A stretch of 64,000 bases of DNA from the NCBI RefSeq assembly GCF_900176515.1, contig NZ_FWXV01000011.1, positions 124,001 through 188,000 on the forward strand, written 5' to 3'. Numbering within the stretch: position 1 is the stretch's first letter; the number at the start of each line of letters is the position of its first letter. The position numbers and the translations under genes were made by a program. Below, in pieces: positions 34,930-43,737 of this stretch. The notes below the pieces were generated by a model. That model ran no database searches. It was not told where the DNA came from and worked only from the letters and a program-made list of their open reading frames with translations. The stretch comes from Kibdelosporangium aridum. GTDB lineage: Bacteria; Actinomycetota; Actinomycetes; Mycobacteriales; Pseudonocardiaceae.

Positions 34930-35997
34930 CTACGAAGCGGGTTCACCGGATGGCACGGCCAGCCTCGTTCCCAGCGCCACTGGGACGCCGAAGTTCGGTG
35001 TCCCGTCGGCGTTCCAGGTGATCTTCTGGGCGCGGGTGGAACGGTTCATGTCACAGCCACCACTGGCGGAACTGTTGGCGTGGTAGACGATCCAGTCCTC
35101 CGTACCGTCGGGCGACTTGAAGAACCCGTTGTGCCCAGGGCCGAACACCCCGTTGGCGTTGCTGCGCTGGAAGATCGGCTGACTGGATTTGACCCACGAG
35201 GACTGCTGCAGCGGATCACCCCCGTTGTAGGTCAGGATTCCCAGCTTGTAGTCGGGAGTGGAACAGTGACTCGCGGAGAAGACGATGAAGGTCTTGCCGT
35301 TGCGCTGCAGGACCTCGGCACCTTCGTTGACCGCACCGCCCACGGTCTCCCAGCTGTAGGTCGGGCTGGACAGGATGCGCCTCGTACCGCTTGCCGTCCA
35401 GGGGTTGGACAGCGGGCGGATGAAGTTGGGCTGGGATCCGTTGTAGAAGGTGCCGAGCAGGTAGAGCTTGCCGTTGAGCTGAAGGATGCTCGGGTCGAGC
35501 TCCCATGTGTTGTCCTGCTGGGGATCCAGCATGTCCGCCTTGAAGTTGTACGGTCCCATCGGATCGGTCCCGGCGCTCTCCAGCACGTGGATACGTTGAC
35601 TGCCAAGGTTGAACGGTATCCGGCCGGCCGTGTAGTAGAAGTACCAACGTTTGCCGTTCGGCCCGTCGAGCAGGTGGAACTCCGGCGCCCACATCGTCCC
35701 GGCGCCGTTGGGCCGGGTCAGGTTGAAGATGACCGTCTCCGGCGCGGTCGCCAGCCCGCCCAGCGTGCGCGATTTGCGCATCGTGATCGTCGAGTTCCAT
35801 GTGGTTGCGGCAAGGTAGTAATAACCGTTGTAGTAGTGGAGCCATGGGTCTGGCCCGTTGCGGTCCAACGGATTTGTGAATGTGGCCGCGGCACGGGCTT
35901 GCCCGACGGGAACCAGGGTGATCAGCGCGGCTGCCATGCACACGGCCATCAGCCACGTGGTCCACCGCGATCGCTTTGCCGAAACAGGACACATCAT
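34930..35997 (-). CDS. Secreted GH43 family glycosidase (arabinofuranosidase-like)
   Basis: This 355-residue protein has a signal peptide (AVCMAAALITLVPVGQARA) and a single GH43 propeller. Candidate base is Asp in RNGPDPWLHYYNGYYYL, the pKa-tuning Asp is in ELDPSILQL, and candidate acid is Glu in VNEGAEVLQRNGK. The length fits a catalytic domain without a binding module. It probably removes alpha-L-arabinofuranosyl or xylosyl units. It lies downstream of, and in the same direction as, the LacI gene, with 178 bases between, which contain no clear palindrome. Confidence 0.88.
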   Translation of the reverse strand: MMCPVSAKRSRWTTWLMAVCMAAALITLVPVGQARAAATFTNPLDRNGPDPWLHYYNGYYYLAATTWNSTITMRKSRTLGGLATAPETVIFNLTRPNGAGTMWAPEFHLLDGPNGKRWYFYYTAGRIPFNLGSQRIHVLESAGTDPMGPYNFKADMLDPQQDNTWELDPSILQLNGKLYLLGTFYNGSQPNFIRPLSNPWTASGTRRILSSPTYSWETVGGAVNEGAEVLQRNGKTFIVFSASHCSTPDYKLGILTYNGGDPLQQSSWVKSSQPIFQRSNANGVFGPGHNGFFKSPDGTEDWIVYHANSSASGGCDMNRSTRAQKITWNADGTPNFGVPVALGTRLAVPSGEPAS

Positions 35998-36175
35998 CGA
36001 GCCCTCATTTCTTCCAAGCAGAAAGGGAAAGAGGGGCGCCCGTCCACCACGCTACAACGAATACGACTCGCTTGTACACAGCCAGCAACCAACAAGCACC
36101 GATGTGGACGATGCCGACGTCGGCAGTGATCCCTTGTCCTGAAAGGAATGCGCGATGGTCAGCAGGGTCGGCGCC

Positions 36176-37192
36176 TCACCGGCCGCCGGAGGAGTCCCGG
36201 ATGACCAAGCGACAAGGCAAGTGCCGTATGCCGGTGGCCTGCTCACCGCCGATGGCCGCGAACAGGTGCTGGGAGGCGATCGCACCGAGCCGCTGCAGAT
36301 TCATGTCCACTGTGGTCAGCGGCGGGCTGGTCTCGGTCGAGAAGATCTCCCAGTTGTCGAAGCCGACCAAGGCGATGTCGTCGGGCACCCGCACTCCCCG
36401 CGCCGCCAACGTCTCGGTGACACCGGCGGCCACCTGGTCGCTGCCACAGAAGATCGCGTCCACGTCCGGGTCGTCGTTCAGCACGAACTCGGCCGCGTGC
36501 CTGCCCCAGCGCTGGGACCACTCGCCGTAGCGGACTTCCCGCCCAGCCAGCGGCAAACCGACATCGTCGAGAAACTCGTTGAGGCCGTTGACGCGCTCGA
36601 CGGTGGCGCGGTAGTCGACCGGCCCGGTGATGTGGGCGATCTTGCGGCGGCCGAGCGAGTAGAGGTGCTCCAGCGCCATCTTCGCGCCACCACGGTCGTC
36701 CGGCAGGAAGGACAAGTCCTGCGGGTCGGTCGACTCGGCGTACGCGTAGACCACCGGAACCGGCACGTCCCGGCCGATCGACGGACGGCGGTTGCTGCTC
36801 TCCCCCACCACGATCAAGCCGGCCACCTGCTGGGCAAGCAGGGTGCGGACGTAGTGCCGTTCCCGGATCGCGTCGCCACGGGCATCCGCGAGCAGTACCG
36901 AGATCTGGTTGTCGCCCAACGCGTTCTCGGCACCTAGGAGCACCGGGATGCTGAACCGCCCACCGCTGTCGCTGGTCAGCAGGCCGATGGTGCTGGTGTT
37001 GCCGGACACCAGGCTCCTGGCCAGCGCGTTGGGCCGGAAGGCGAGCTTCTCGGCCGCCTCGAGCACCTTCGCCCGGGTCGCCGGGGCGACCTCGTCACGG
37101 CCGTTGAGCGCTTTCGACGCGGTCGCGGGCGACACGCCGGCCAGCGCGGCCACGTCGGTGAGCGTCGGCGTTCCACTACCCCGTCTGCCCAT
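36176..37192 (-). CDS. LacI family transcriptional regulator
   Basis: This 338-residue repressor has an N-terminal LacI helix-turn-helix and hinge (TLTDVAALAGVSPATASKAL, then LAFRPNALARSLV). A periplasmic-binding-protein-like effector domain follows (IGLLTSDSGGRFSIPVLLG … AIFCGSDQVAAGVTETLAARG). It is divergent from the GH127/ABC operon, whose promoter carries CGAAAACGTTTTCG. That palindrome recurs at the 52.2-kb operon. It most likely represses both and senses arabinose or a galactose-type oligosaccharide; the effector is inference. Confidence 0.94.
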   Translation of the reverse strand: MGRRGSGTPTLTDVAALAGVSPATASKALNGRDEVAPATRAKVLEAAEKLAFRPNALARSLVSGNTSTIGLLTSDSGGRFSIPVLLGAENALGDNQISVLLADARGDAIRERHYVRTLLAQQVAGLIVVGESSNRRPSIGRDVPVPVVYAYAESTDPQDLSFLPDDRGGAKMALEHLYSLGRRKIAHITGPVDYRATVERVNGLNEFLDDVGLPLAGREVRYGEWSQRWGRHAAEFVLNDDPDVDAIFCGSDQVAAGVTETLAARGVRVPDDIALVGFDNWEIFSTETSPPLTTVDMNLQRLGAIASQHLFAAIGGEQATGIRHLPCRLVIRDSSGGR

Positions 37193-37250
37193 CGAAACCT
37201 TTCCACGACCCGATTTCAGCCTTCGGCCAAGGATACGACATCAGCCGCTC

Positions 37251-37295
37251 TTGACAGTGCACCCGCCGCCGCCTAGCGTTTCGAAAACGTTTTCG
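37251..37295 (+). promoter_or_regulatory. Promoter with overlapping LacI operator (GH127/ABC operon)
   Basis: TTGACA (37251-37256), a 17-base spacer and TAGCGT (37274-37279) form a near-consensus promoter. CGAAAACGTTTTCG (37282-37295) is a perfect 14-base palindrome covering the expected +1, so bound repressor would block initiation. The gap between the divergent lacI and GH127 genes is 130 bases. Confidence 0.75.
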
Positions 37296-37322
37296 GTTTC
37301 TTTCGACCGAGGGGGACGTCCC

Positions 37323-39194
37323 GTGCCGCAGCCGATGGCCTGTCCGGTTCTTCCCACAACGGGCGCCCTTCGACCGATCGCGATCGACGACGTCCGGCTG
37401 ACCGGGGGCTTCTGGGGCAAGCGACAGGAACGCAACGCGGACCGGACGATCGGGCACTGCCTGACCTGGATGCGCCGAGCCGGCTGGCTGGCGAACTTCA
37501 CCGCTGCGGTCGACGGCACGCTCCCGGCGGCACGACGTGGCCGTGAGTTCTCCGATGCCGACGTGTACAAGGTGGCAGAAGCCATGGCATGGGAGGTCGG
37601 CCGCAGCGGCAACGAACGGCTCGACAAAGAGGTGCTCGACTTCGGTGAGCTCCTGGCCGCGGCACAGCATCCCGACGGGTATCTCAACACCAAGTTCGAA
37701 GCCGCGCGCTACAGCGACCTCGAGTGGGGCCACGAGCTGTACTGCTATGGCCACCTGATGCAGGCCGGGGTGGCGAGGTTGCGCACGGCCGGCGAAGACG
37801 ATCTCACCGCTGTGACCATCCGCGCGGCCGATCACGTCTGTGCCGAGTTCGGACCGGACGGACGAGAGCGCGTGTGCGGGCACCCGGAGATCGAGATGGC
37901 ACTGGTCGAGCTCCACCGGGCGACCGGCGAACGCCGGTACCTGGAGCAGGCCAAGCTGTTCATCGACCGGCGAGGGACGCGGACGCTGGCCGACATCGAG
38001 TTCGGCCGTCAGTACTTCCAGGACGACGTGCCTGTCAAACAGGCCGATGTCCTGCACGGACACGTGGTCCGAGCGCTGTACCTGGCCTGCGGCGCGGTCG
38101 ACGTAGCCGTGGAAACCGGCGACGACGAACTGCTCGGGGCGGTCGTACGGCAGTGGGAGCAAACGCTTGCCAGCCGGACGTACATCACCGGCGGCATGGG
38201 GTCACGCCATCAGGATGAAGCCTTCGGAGAGGCGTTCGAACTGGCCCCGGATCGGGCCTACGCGGAAACATGCGCCGCCATCGCCTCGGTGATGTTGTCT
38301 TGGCGGTTGTTGCTCGCCACCGGCGAGGCCCGCTTCGCCGATCTGATCGAGCGCACCCTGTTCAACGCTGTCGCGGTCTCGCCGGACGAGCAGGGTACGT
38401 CGTTCTTCTACCGCAACACACTGCACCAGCGACGGCTGCCGGACCTCCCTGTCACGGACGCGGAAAGCCCGCGCGCCGCGGCCGGAATGCGCGCACCGTG
38501 GTACGAGGTCTCCTGCTGTCCGACCAACATCGCACGCACGCTGGCGAGCCTCGGCGGTTACGTCGCCACGACCGATGTCGAAGGCGTGCAACTGCACCAG
38601 TTCATGGCCGCGCAGATCCAGACCGATGTGGCCGATCTGCACGTCCAGACCGACTACCCCCATGACGGCAAGGTGACCGTGCACGTCCTGCGCACTGTCA
38701 GTCGTGAGTGGACGCTTTCGGTCCGGATACCTTCCTGGGCGGCGAACGCCACGATCCGTACCGGGGACTCCCAGCAGACAGTGCGGCCCGGATACGCGAA
38801 GGTACGCCGGAAATGGCAAGCCGGGGACCAGATTGTGCTGGACTTGCCGATGACCGCGCGGTGGACGTGGCCAGACCCCCGCATCGACGCCGTCCGCGGC
38901 TGTGTCGCGGCGGAACGCGGCCCGTTGGTCTACTGCCTCGAGTCGGTGGATCAGTCGAACGCGGACCTTGCCACCTTGGCCGTACTGACGACCCAGCCGC
39001 CCGAACCGTCGGGCGGGCTCACCCTGACAGCACCTGCCCGATGGTCACGTCTGCCCGACCGATCCTGGCCGTACGGCAACGCGATCACGCCGCAGGAGCT
39101 GTCCAGTACGGCTGTTTTCGTGCCGTACCACCTGTGGGGCAACCGAGGGCCCAGCACGATGCGGGTCTTCGTACCAGAACATCCACCACAATGA
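37323..39194 (+). CDS. Intracellular GH127 beta-L-arabinofuranosidase-like enzyme
   Basis: This protein of about 623 residues is from the DUF1680/GH127 family. The zinc-thiolate site can be mapped: Glu and Cys in AYAETCAAI, and the paired Cys in EVSCCPTNIAR, one of which acts as nucleophile in characterised GH127 enzymes. GTG 37323 after AGGGGG is chosen; no signal peptide follows, so it works in the cytoplasm. Its stop overlaps the region leading into the binding-protein gene. It should cleave beta-L-arabinofuranosides imported by the ABC system downstream. Confidence 0.9.
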   Translation: MPQPMACPVLPTTGALRPIAIDDVRLTGGFWGKRQERNADRTIGHCLTWMRRAGWLANFTAAVDGTLPAARRGREFSDADVYKVAEAMAWEVGRSGNERLDKEVLDFGELLAAAQHPDGYLNTKFEAARYSDLEWGHELYCYGHLMQAGVARLRTAGEDDLTAVTIRAADHVCAEFGPDGRERVCGHPEIEMALVELHRATGERRYLEQAKLFIDRRGTRTLADIEFGRQYFQDDVPVKQADVLHGHVVRALYLACGAVDVAVETGDDELLGAVVRQWEQTLASRTYITGGMGSRHQDEAFGEAFELAPDRAYAETCAAIASVMLSWRLLLATGEARFADLIERTLFNAVAVSPDEQGTSFFYRNTLHQRRLPDLPVTDAESPRAAAGMRAPWYEVSCCPTNIARTLASLGGYVATTDVEGVQLHQFMAAQIQTDVADLHVQTDYPHDGKVTVHVLRTVSREWTLSVRIPSWAANATIRTGDSQQTVRPGYAKVRRKWQAGDQIVLDLPMTARWTWPDPRIDAVRGCVAAERGPLVYCLESVDQSNADLATLAVLTTQPPEPSGGLTLTAPARWSRLPDRSWPYGNAITPQELSSTAVFVPYHLWGNRGPSTMRVFVPEHPPQ

Positions 39195-39205
39195 AAGGAG
39201 GAGCC

Positions 39206-40477
39206 GTGCGGACCGGATGGCAACGGTGCTTGGCCGCACTGGCAGTCTTCGGCCTAGGAACGTCCACTGTGGCATGTGGCGGCGGTTCGGCGGAAGGTGG
39301 TGGCGCGACCGGTCAGACGCTCTCGATCTGGACGAGGGCGGCGACCGAGGCGCAGACCCGGTCCTTCGTCGAGGCGTACAACAAGCTCGGGCGCAACCAG
39401 GTCGAGCTCACGGTGGTGCCCAACGACAGCTACTTGCAACAGGTCTCGACCGCGGCAGGCGGGCGCAACCTGCCGGACCTGCTCGGCGCCGACGTCGTCT
39501 ACGCGCCGAACTTCATCAAACAGGGCTTCTTCCAGGACATCTCCGACAGCGTGAAAGCGTTGCCGTTCGCGGGTGCGCTCGCCAAGTCGCATGTGGACGC
39601 CACTACCGACTCTGGGAAGACGTACGCGGTTCCGCACACGCTGGACGTCTCCGCGGTGTTCTACAACAAGGTCCTCTACCGCAAGGCCGGGCTCGATCCG
39701 GAGCAGCCACCGGCGACCTTGACCGAGATGGCACAGCATGCGGCCAAGATCCAGCAACTCGGCGACGGCGTGAGCGGTTCGTATTTCGGTGGGAACTGCC
39801 CGGGGTGCGCGTTGTTCACGATGTGGCCGTCGATCTGGGCCGACGGCGGAGAAGTGCTGTCCGAAGACGGCACGAAGGCGTTGCTGGACGGCCCGCAGGC
39901 CAAGGCGGTTTTCGAGGTGTACCGCAAGATGGCGACCGATGGCGTTGTGCCGCAGGGTGTCCGCCAGGAGAACGGCAACACGTGGGTCTCCACGTTCGCC
40001 ACCGGGAAGATCGGCGTCGGCCCGATGGGTTCGACCATGCTGCGGTTGATGAACGAGGGACCGGACCTCGAGATCGGTATCGCGCCGATCCGGGGCCTGA
40101 ACGGCACCGAGTCCACGTTCGTCGGCGGCGATGTGCTCGGCGTGTCGTCCACGACCAAGAAGACCGCGGCGGCGTGGGATTTCGTCTCGTGGACGCTGTC
40201 GGACCAAGCGCAGTTGGACGTCCTGGCGGCCCGGGGTGACGTGTTGGCCCGTACCGATCTCACCGACCGGGCGCCCGCCGACAAGCGGGTCGCCGTGTTC
40301 AACGACGTCGTGAAGAAGGGACGGACTCCCAAGGCGGTCAACTTCGGGGCCACGTTCAACGACCCGCAAGGACCGTGGTTGGCGATGATCCGAGGGGCGC
40401 TCTTCGGCCCGGATCTGACCAGTGCCTTGCGGGACAACAATCCGAAGGTCACCGCGTTGCTGTCTGGTAAGTCCTGA
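39206..40477 (+). CDS. Sugar ABC transporter solute-binding lipoprotein (family 1)
   Basis: This protein of about 423 residues has a lipoprotein signal (CLAALAVFGLGTSTVAC). The SBP_bac_1 fold is seen in LPDLLGADVVYAPNFIKQG, VPHTLDVSAVFYNKVLYRKAG and TFVGGDVLGVSSTTKKTAAAW. GTG 39206 is preceded by AAAGGAGG at ideal spacing; an ATG at 39191 overlapping the GH127 stop is less likely. It delivers an oligosaccharide to the MalF/MalG-type permeases downstream. Given the neighbours, the ligand is probably an arabinose-containing oligosaccharide. Confidence 0.92.
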   Translation: MRTGWQRCLAALAVFGLGTSTVACGGGSAEGGGATGQTLSIWTRAATEAQTRSFVEAYNKLGRNQVELTVVPNDSYLQQVSTAAGGRNLPDLLGADVVYAPNFIKQGFFQDISDSVKALPFAGALAKSHVDATTDSGKTYAVPHTLDVSAVFYNKVLYRKAGLDPEQPPATLTEMAQHAAKIQQLGDGVSGSYFGGNCPGCALFTMWPSIWADGGEVLSEDGTKALLDGPQAKAVFEVYRKMATDGVVPQGVRQENGNTWVSTFATGKIGVGPMGSTMLRLMNEGPDLEIGIAPIRGLNGTESTFVGGDVLGVSSTTKKTAAAWDFVSWTLSDQAQLDVLAARGDVLARTDLTDRAPADKRVAVFNDVVKKGRTPKAVNFGATFNDPQGPWLAMIRGALFGPDLTSALRDNNPKVTALLSGKS

Positions 40478-40480
40478 CAA

Positions 40481-41356
40481 GTGCGTGTGCTCCGGCGGGA
40501 CGCCGGTGTCGGCTGGGTGCTGTCGCTGCCCGCGGCGTTCGTCGTCGGCGTCTTCTTCCTGATCCCGCTCGGCCTGGCCGTGTGGATGTCGCTGAACGAG
40601 TGGCCGCTGCTCGGTGAGCCCACTTTCACCGGCACGGACAACTACACCGCGATCGCGGACGACGAGCTGTTCACGTCCGCGATCTGGTTCACGGTGAAGT
40701 ACACCGTGATCACCACGGTCGTGCTGTTCGTGATCGCTTTCGGAATGGCGTTGCTGGTGCAGCACTCCCGGCCGGGTGTGGGGCTGATGCGCACGGCGTA
40801 CTTCCTGCCCGCGGCTGTCGGTCTGGCAGCCGCGAGCTTGTTGTGGTTCGCGTTGTACAGCAACGATGTGGGCCCGCTGAGCGATGTGCTGATCTGGCTG
40901 GGCGTGGTGGACCAGCCGGTGCAATGGCTGGACACGCCGGACAGCGCACTGTGGTCGACCGTGGCGATGGTGACGTGGCGGTTCGCCGGGTTCCAGATGC
41001 TGATCCTGATGACAGGTCTGCAGGCCATCCCGGTCGACGTCTACGAGGCGGCGCGGATCGACGGTGCCGGGTGGTGGCGGATGATGCGCTCGATCACGTT
41101 GCCGTTGATGCGCCCCACCATCGCTCTGCTCCTCGTGCTGTCGGTCACCGGTTCGCTGCTCGCGTTCGAGCAGTTCTACCTGCTGACCGGCGGCGGACCG
41201 GACAACTCGACGGTCACTGTCGTGATGGTGTTGTACCGGCAGGCGTTCCGGCTGCTGGACCTCGGCGTCGCGGCGGCCATGTCCGTGGTCGTCCTGGTGG
41301 CGCTGATCGCCGGGAACGTGCTCCAACTGTCCATTGTGCGCAAGGGCGGGGAATGA
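40481..41356 (+). CDS. Sugar ABC transporter permease (MalF/UgpA type)
   Basis: This 291-residue protein has six TM segments and the binding-protein-dependent permease EAA motif EAARIDGAGWWRMMRSITLPL, placed before the last two helices. GTG 40481 begins three bases after the binding-protein stop. The operon encodes no ATPase; the shared MsiK-type ATPase used by actinobacterial sugar importers probably energises it. Confidence 0.93.
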   Translation: MRVLRRDAGVGWVLSLPAAFVVGVFFLIPLGLAVWMSLNEWPLLGEPTFTGTDNYTAIADDELFTSAIWFTVKYTVITTVVLFVIAFGMALLVQHSRPGVGLMRTAYFLPAAVGLAAASLLWFALYSNDVGPLSDVLIWLGVVDQPVQWLDTPDSALWSTVAMVTWRFAGFQMLILMTGLQAIPVDVYEAARIDGAGWWRMMRSITLPLMRPTIALLLVLSVTGSLLAFEQFYLLTGGGPDNSTVTVVMVLYRQAFRLLDLGVAAAMSVVVLVALIAGNVLQLSIVRKGGE

Positions 41357-41357
41357 G

Positions 41358-42182
41358 ATGCGCCTGGTGATCCGGATCCGGCACGCGGCACATCTGACCA
41401 CCGGCCTCGCGCTGGCGATCCTGTTCGTGTTCCCCCTGGTGTGGACGGCGTGGTCGTCGGTGACCGGACCACGGGCGACAGGGGGTTCCGGCGGTGTGGG
41501 CGGCGAGAACTACCAACGACTGTTCGACTACGGCGCCGGATTGGGAACGTATCTGGTCAACAGTGCGGCTGTCGCTGTGATGACCGTGGCGGGGACGTTG
41601 TTCGTGTCGGTGCTGGCGGGATACGCCTTGGCTCGGTTCCGTTTTCCCGGCCGGACCGTGTTGTTCCTCGCTACGTTGGCGATCATGATGGTGCCGTACC
41701 CGACGATCCTGATCCCGCTGTACGTCCTCCTCGGCTCGCTGGGGCTGCAGAACTCCTTGCCGGGGCTGGCGATCGTGCTGGTGATGTTCCAGCTTCCGTT
41801 CGCGTTGTTCATGATGCGCAATTCATTCGAGGCCGTGCCACGAGAACTTGACGAGGCCGCGTTGGTCGACGGCTGCGGGCCGCTGCGTGTGCTGTGGTCG
41901 GTGCTGCTTCCCGCCGTGGTGCCCGGCATGGTGACGGTCGGCCTGTTCGCGTTCTTGGCCTCGTGGAACGAGTTCATCGCGCCGCTGATCTTTCTGTCCG
42001 ACGGCGACAAGTTCACGTTGCCCACAGCTCTCGCGGCGATGCGTTCCGGCAACTTCGGGGCCATCGACTACGGCGCTCTGCAAGCAGGGATCGTGGTCTC
42101 GGCGATCCCATGCATGATCCTTTTCATGCTGCTGCAACGGCACTACGTCCGCGGCTTCAGCTCGGGCGCGCTGAAGGGCTGA
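41358..42182 (+). CDS. Sugar ABC transporter permease (MalG/UgpE type)
   Basis: This 274-residue partner permease has the N-terminal TM leader HLTTGLALAILFVFPLVWTA and EAA motif DEAALVDGCGPLRVLWSVLLP. ATG 41358 lies one base after the previous stop. It completes the importer; no ATP-binding subunit follows, implying use of a multitask ATPase encoded elsewhere. It is the last gene of the operon that begins at the LacI-controlled promoter at 37251. Confidence 0.93.
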   Translation: MRLVIRIRHAAHLTTGLALAILFVFPLVWTAWSSVTGPRATGGSGGVGGENYQRLFDYGAGLGTYLVNSAAVAVMTVAGTLFVSVLAGYALARFRFPGRTVLFLATLAIMMVPYPTILIPLYVLLGSLGLQNSLPGLAIVLVMFQLPFALFMMRNSFEAVPRELDEAALVDGCGPLRVLWSVLLPAVVPGMVTVGLFAFLASWNEFIAPLIFLSDGDKFTLPTALAAMRSGNFGAIDYGALQAGIVVSAIPCMILFMLLQRHYVRGFSSGALKG

Positions 42183-42226
42183 TTGACAAGAGGAGCCGGA
42201 CGGTCCACTCTGGGAGCGCTCCCAGA
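42183..42226 (+). promoter_or_regulatory. Promoter and CebR/CelR-type operator
   Basis: TCTGGGAGCGCTCCCAGA (42209-42226) is a perfect 18-base palindrome containing TGGGAGCGCTCCCA, the known operator of the actinobacterial cellulose/cellobiose repressors CelR and CebR. TTGACA lies upstream at 42183-42188 with a weak -10 (CACTCT) merging into the operator. It ends 23 bases before the start of the CBM2 sugar dehydrogenase gene. Confidence 0.78.
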
Positions 42227-42249
42227 TTCCCTGCACCGTCGGAGTGGAC

Positions 42250-43737
42250 ATGTGGCGACACCATCTGGGTATGGCCGCCGCGGCAGGAGTGCTGGCCAGC
42301 CTGGTCAGCACTCCAGCGGCAGCCCAGCCGCGGCCAGCGGCGGTTGCGGGCCTGGCCGAAATCTCGGTCACCACCACGCAAGTGGCCTCTGGGCTGCGCA
42401 GACCCACGGCGATCGTCGCGCCGGACGACGGCAGTGGCCGCCTGTTCATCACTGAGAAGGCAGGCACGGTCCGCGCCTACCACCCGACGACCGGCCTTGC
42501 GGCCGACCCGATCCTGAGCATCCAGGACCGCGTCAGCCAGACCGGCAACGAGCGTGGCCTGCTCGGCATCGCCGCGTCGCCAGGCTTTGCCCACGACCAG
42601 ACGGTGTACCTGGCGTACACCCGGGTTCCGGACAACGCAGTCACCCTGGCGCGATACCGGCTGACCGATGGCCAGGTCGAGGAGTTGTTGAACCAGGAGC
42701 ACGCCACGTACTCCAACCACAACGGTGGCCACATCGCGTTCGGCAAGGACGGCTACCTCTACTGGGGAATCGGCGACGGCGGCGACGCGGGCGATCCGTT
42801 CCGCAGCGGCCAGCGCCTGGACACGTTGCTGGGCAAGATCCTCCGGCTGGACGTCAGCCGAGCCTGCGCTCCGCTGCCGTACTGCGTCCCGCCGGGCAAT
42901 CCGTTCGCCGGCGTCGCAGGCGCGCGGGCGGAGATCTGGACGTACGGTCTGCGTAACCCGTGGAAGTTCTCGCTCGATCCGGCCGACGGATCACTGTGGA
43001 TCGGTGACGTGGGGCAGGGCGCGTTCGAGGAGATCGACCACTTGACCGCGGGTGGCGCGAACCTGGGATGGTCCTGCCGGGAAGGTCCGCAGGTCTTCGA
43101 CCCTGCCCGATGCACGCCTGGAGCCACGTACACCGATCCGGTGTTCAGCTACCAGACCTCGGTCGAAGGGTGCTCGGTCATCGGCGGGGTCGTCTACCGC
43201 GGCTCGCGGTACGCGGACCTGGCCGCGGGCACGTACGTGGCCTCCGACTACTGCAGCAACCCCGCGTGGGCACTGCGCAAGAACGCCGACGGCACGTACG
43301 CCCAGGCGAAGATCGGTGAGTTCCCCATCCAGCCGACCAGTTTCGGCACGTCCGCCGACGGTGAGATCTATCTGGTCAACGACCTGCCGGGACAACTGCA
43401 CCAAGTCGGTTTCGCGCGCAAGGTGGACTGTTCGGTGTCCTACCGGGTGGAGTCGCAGTGGGGTACCGGGTTCACCGCGTCGGTGACGGTCACCAACAAC
43501 GGCACCACGGTGATCGACGGCTGGAACTTGCGTTGGACGTTCGCCAACAGCCAGCAGGTCTCCAACAGCTGGAACGCCACGGTGCGGCAGAGCGACCAGG
43601 CTGTCTCAGCGGCAGCCGCGAACTGGAACGCGAAGATCGAGCCAGGCAAGTCGGCGACGTTCGGCTTCCTCGCGTCCCACCCGGGCGCGAATTCCCCGCC
43701 GACGTCGTTCGCCCTGAACGAATCGAGTTGCCGATGA
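42250..43737 (+). CDS. Secreted PQQ-type sugar dehydrogenase with C-terminal CBM2
   Basis: This protein of about 495 residues has a Sec signal (AAAAGVLASLVSTPAAA). A six-bladed glucose/sorbosone dehydrogenase domain spans about 35-390 (GHIAFGKDGYLYWGIGDGGD and WTYGLRNPWKFSLDP are family hallmarks). A carbohydrate-binding module 2 at about 395-495 has the usual aromatic/Trp pattern (SQWGTGFTASVTVTN, GWNLRWTFA, SNSWNA) and flanking cysteines. It probably oxidises cello- or other oligosaccharides on cellulose, comparable to AA12 dehydrogenases that feed lytic monooxygenases. ATG 42250 has GGAG five bases upstream. Confidence 0.87.
   Translation: MWRHHLGMAAAAGVLASLVSTPAAAQPRPAAVAGLAEISVTTTQVASGLRRPTAIVAPDDGSGRLFITEKAGTVRAYHPTTGLAADPILSIQDRVSQTGNERGLLGIAASPGFAHDQTVYLAYTRVPDNAVTLARYRLTDGQVEELLNQEHATYSNHNGGHIAFGKDGYLYWGIGDGGDAGDPFRSGQRLDTLLGKILRLDVSRACAPLPYCVPPGNPFAGVAGARAEIWTYGLRNPWKFSLDPADGSLWIGDVGQGAFEEIDHLTAGGANLGWSCREGPQVFDPARCTPGATYTDPVFSYQTSVEGCSVIGGVVYRGSRYADLAAGTYVASDYCSNPAWALRKNADGTYAQAKIGEFPIQPTSFGTSADGEIYLVNDLPGQLHQVGFARKVDCSVSYRVESQWGTGFTASVTVTNNGTTVIDGWNLRWTFANSQQVSNSWNATVRQSDQAVSAAAANWNAKIEPGKSATFGFLASHPGANSPPTSFALNESSCR

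Noticed and set aside
36000..36175. Possible LacI operator between lacI and the minus-strand GH43 gene
   Set aside because: A partial dyad (ACAACGA…TCGCTTGT) is imperfect and unlike the three clear operator classes in the window.
39254..41401. Open frame of about 715 codons on the minus strand
   Set aside because: It is antisense to the sugar ABC binding protein and first permease. Composition is His/Arg/Gln-rich with no recognisable fold.
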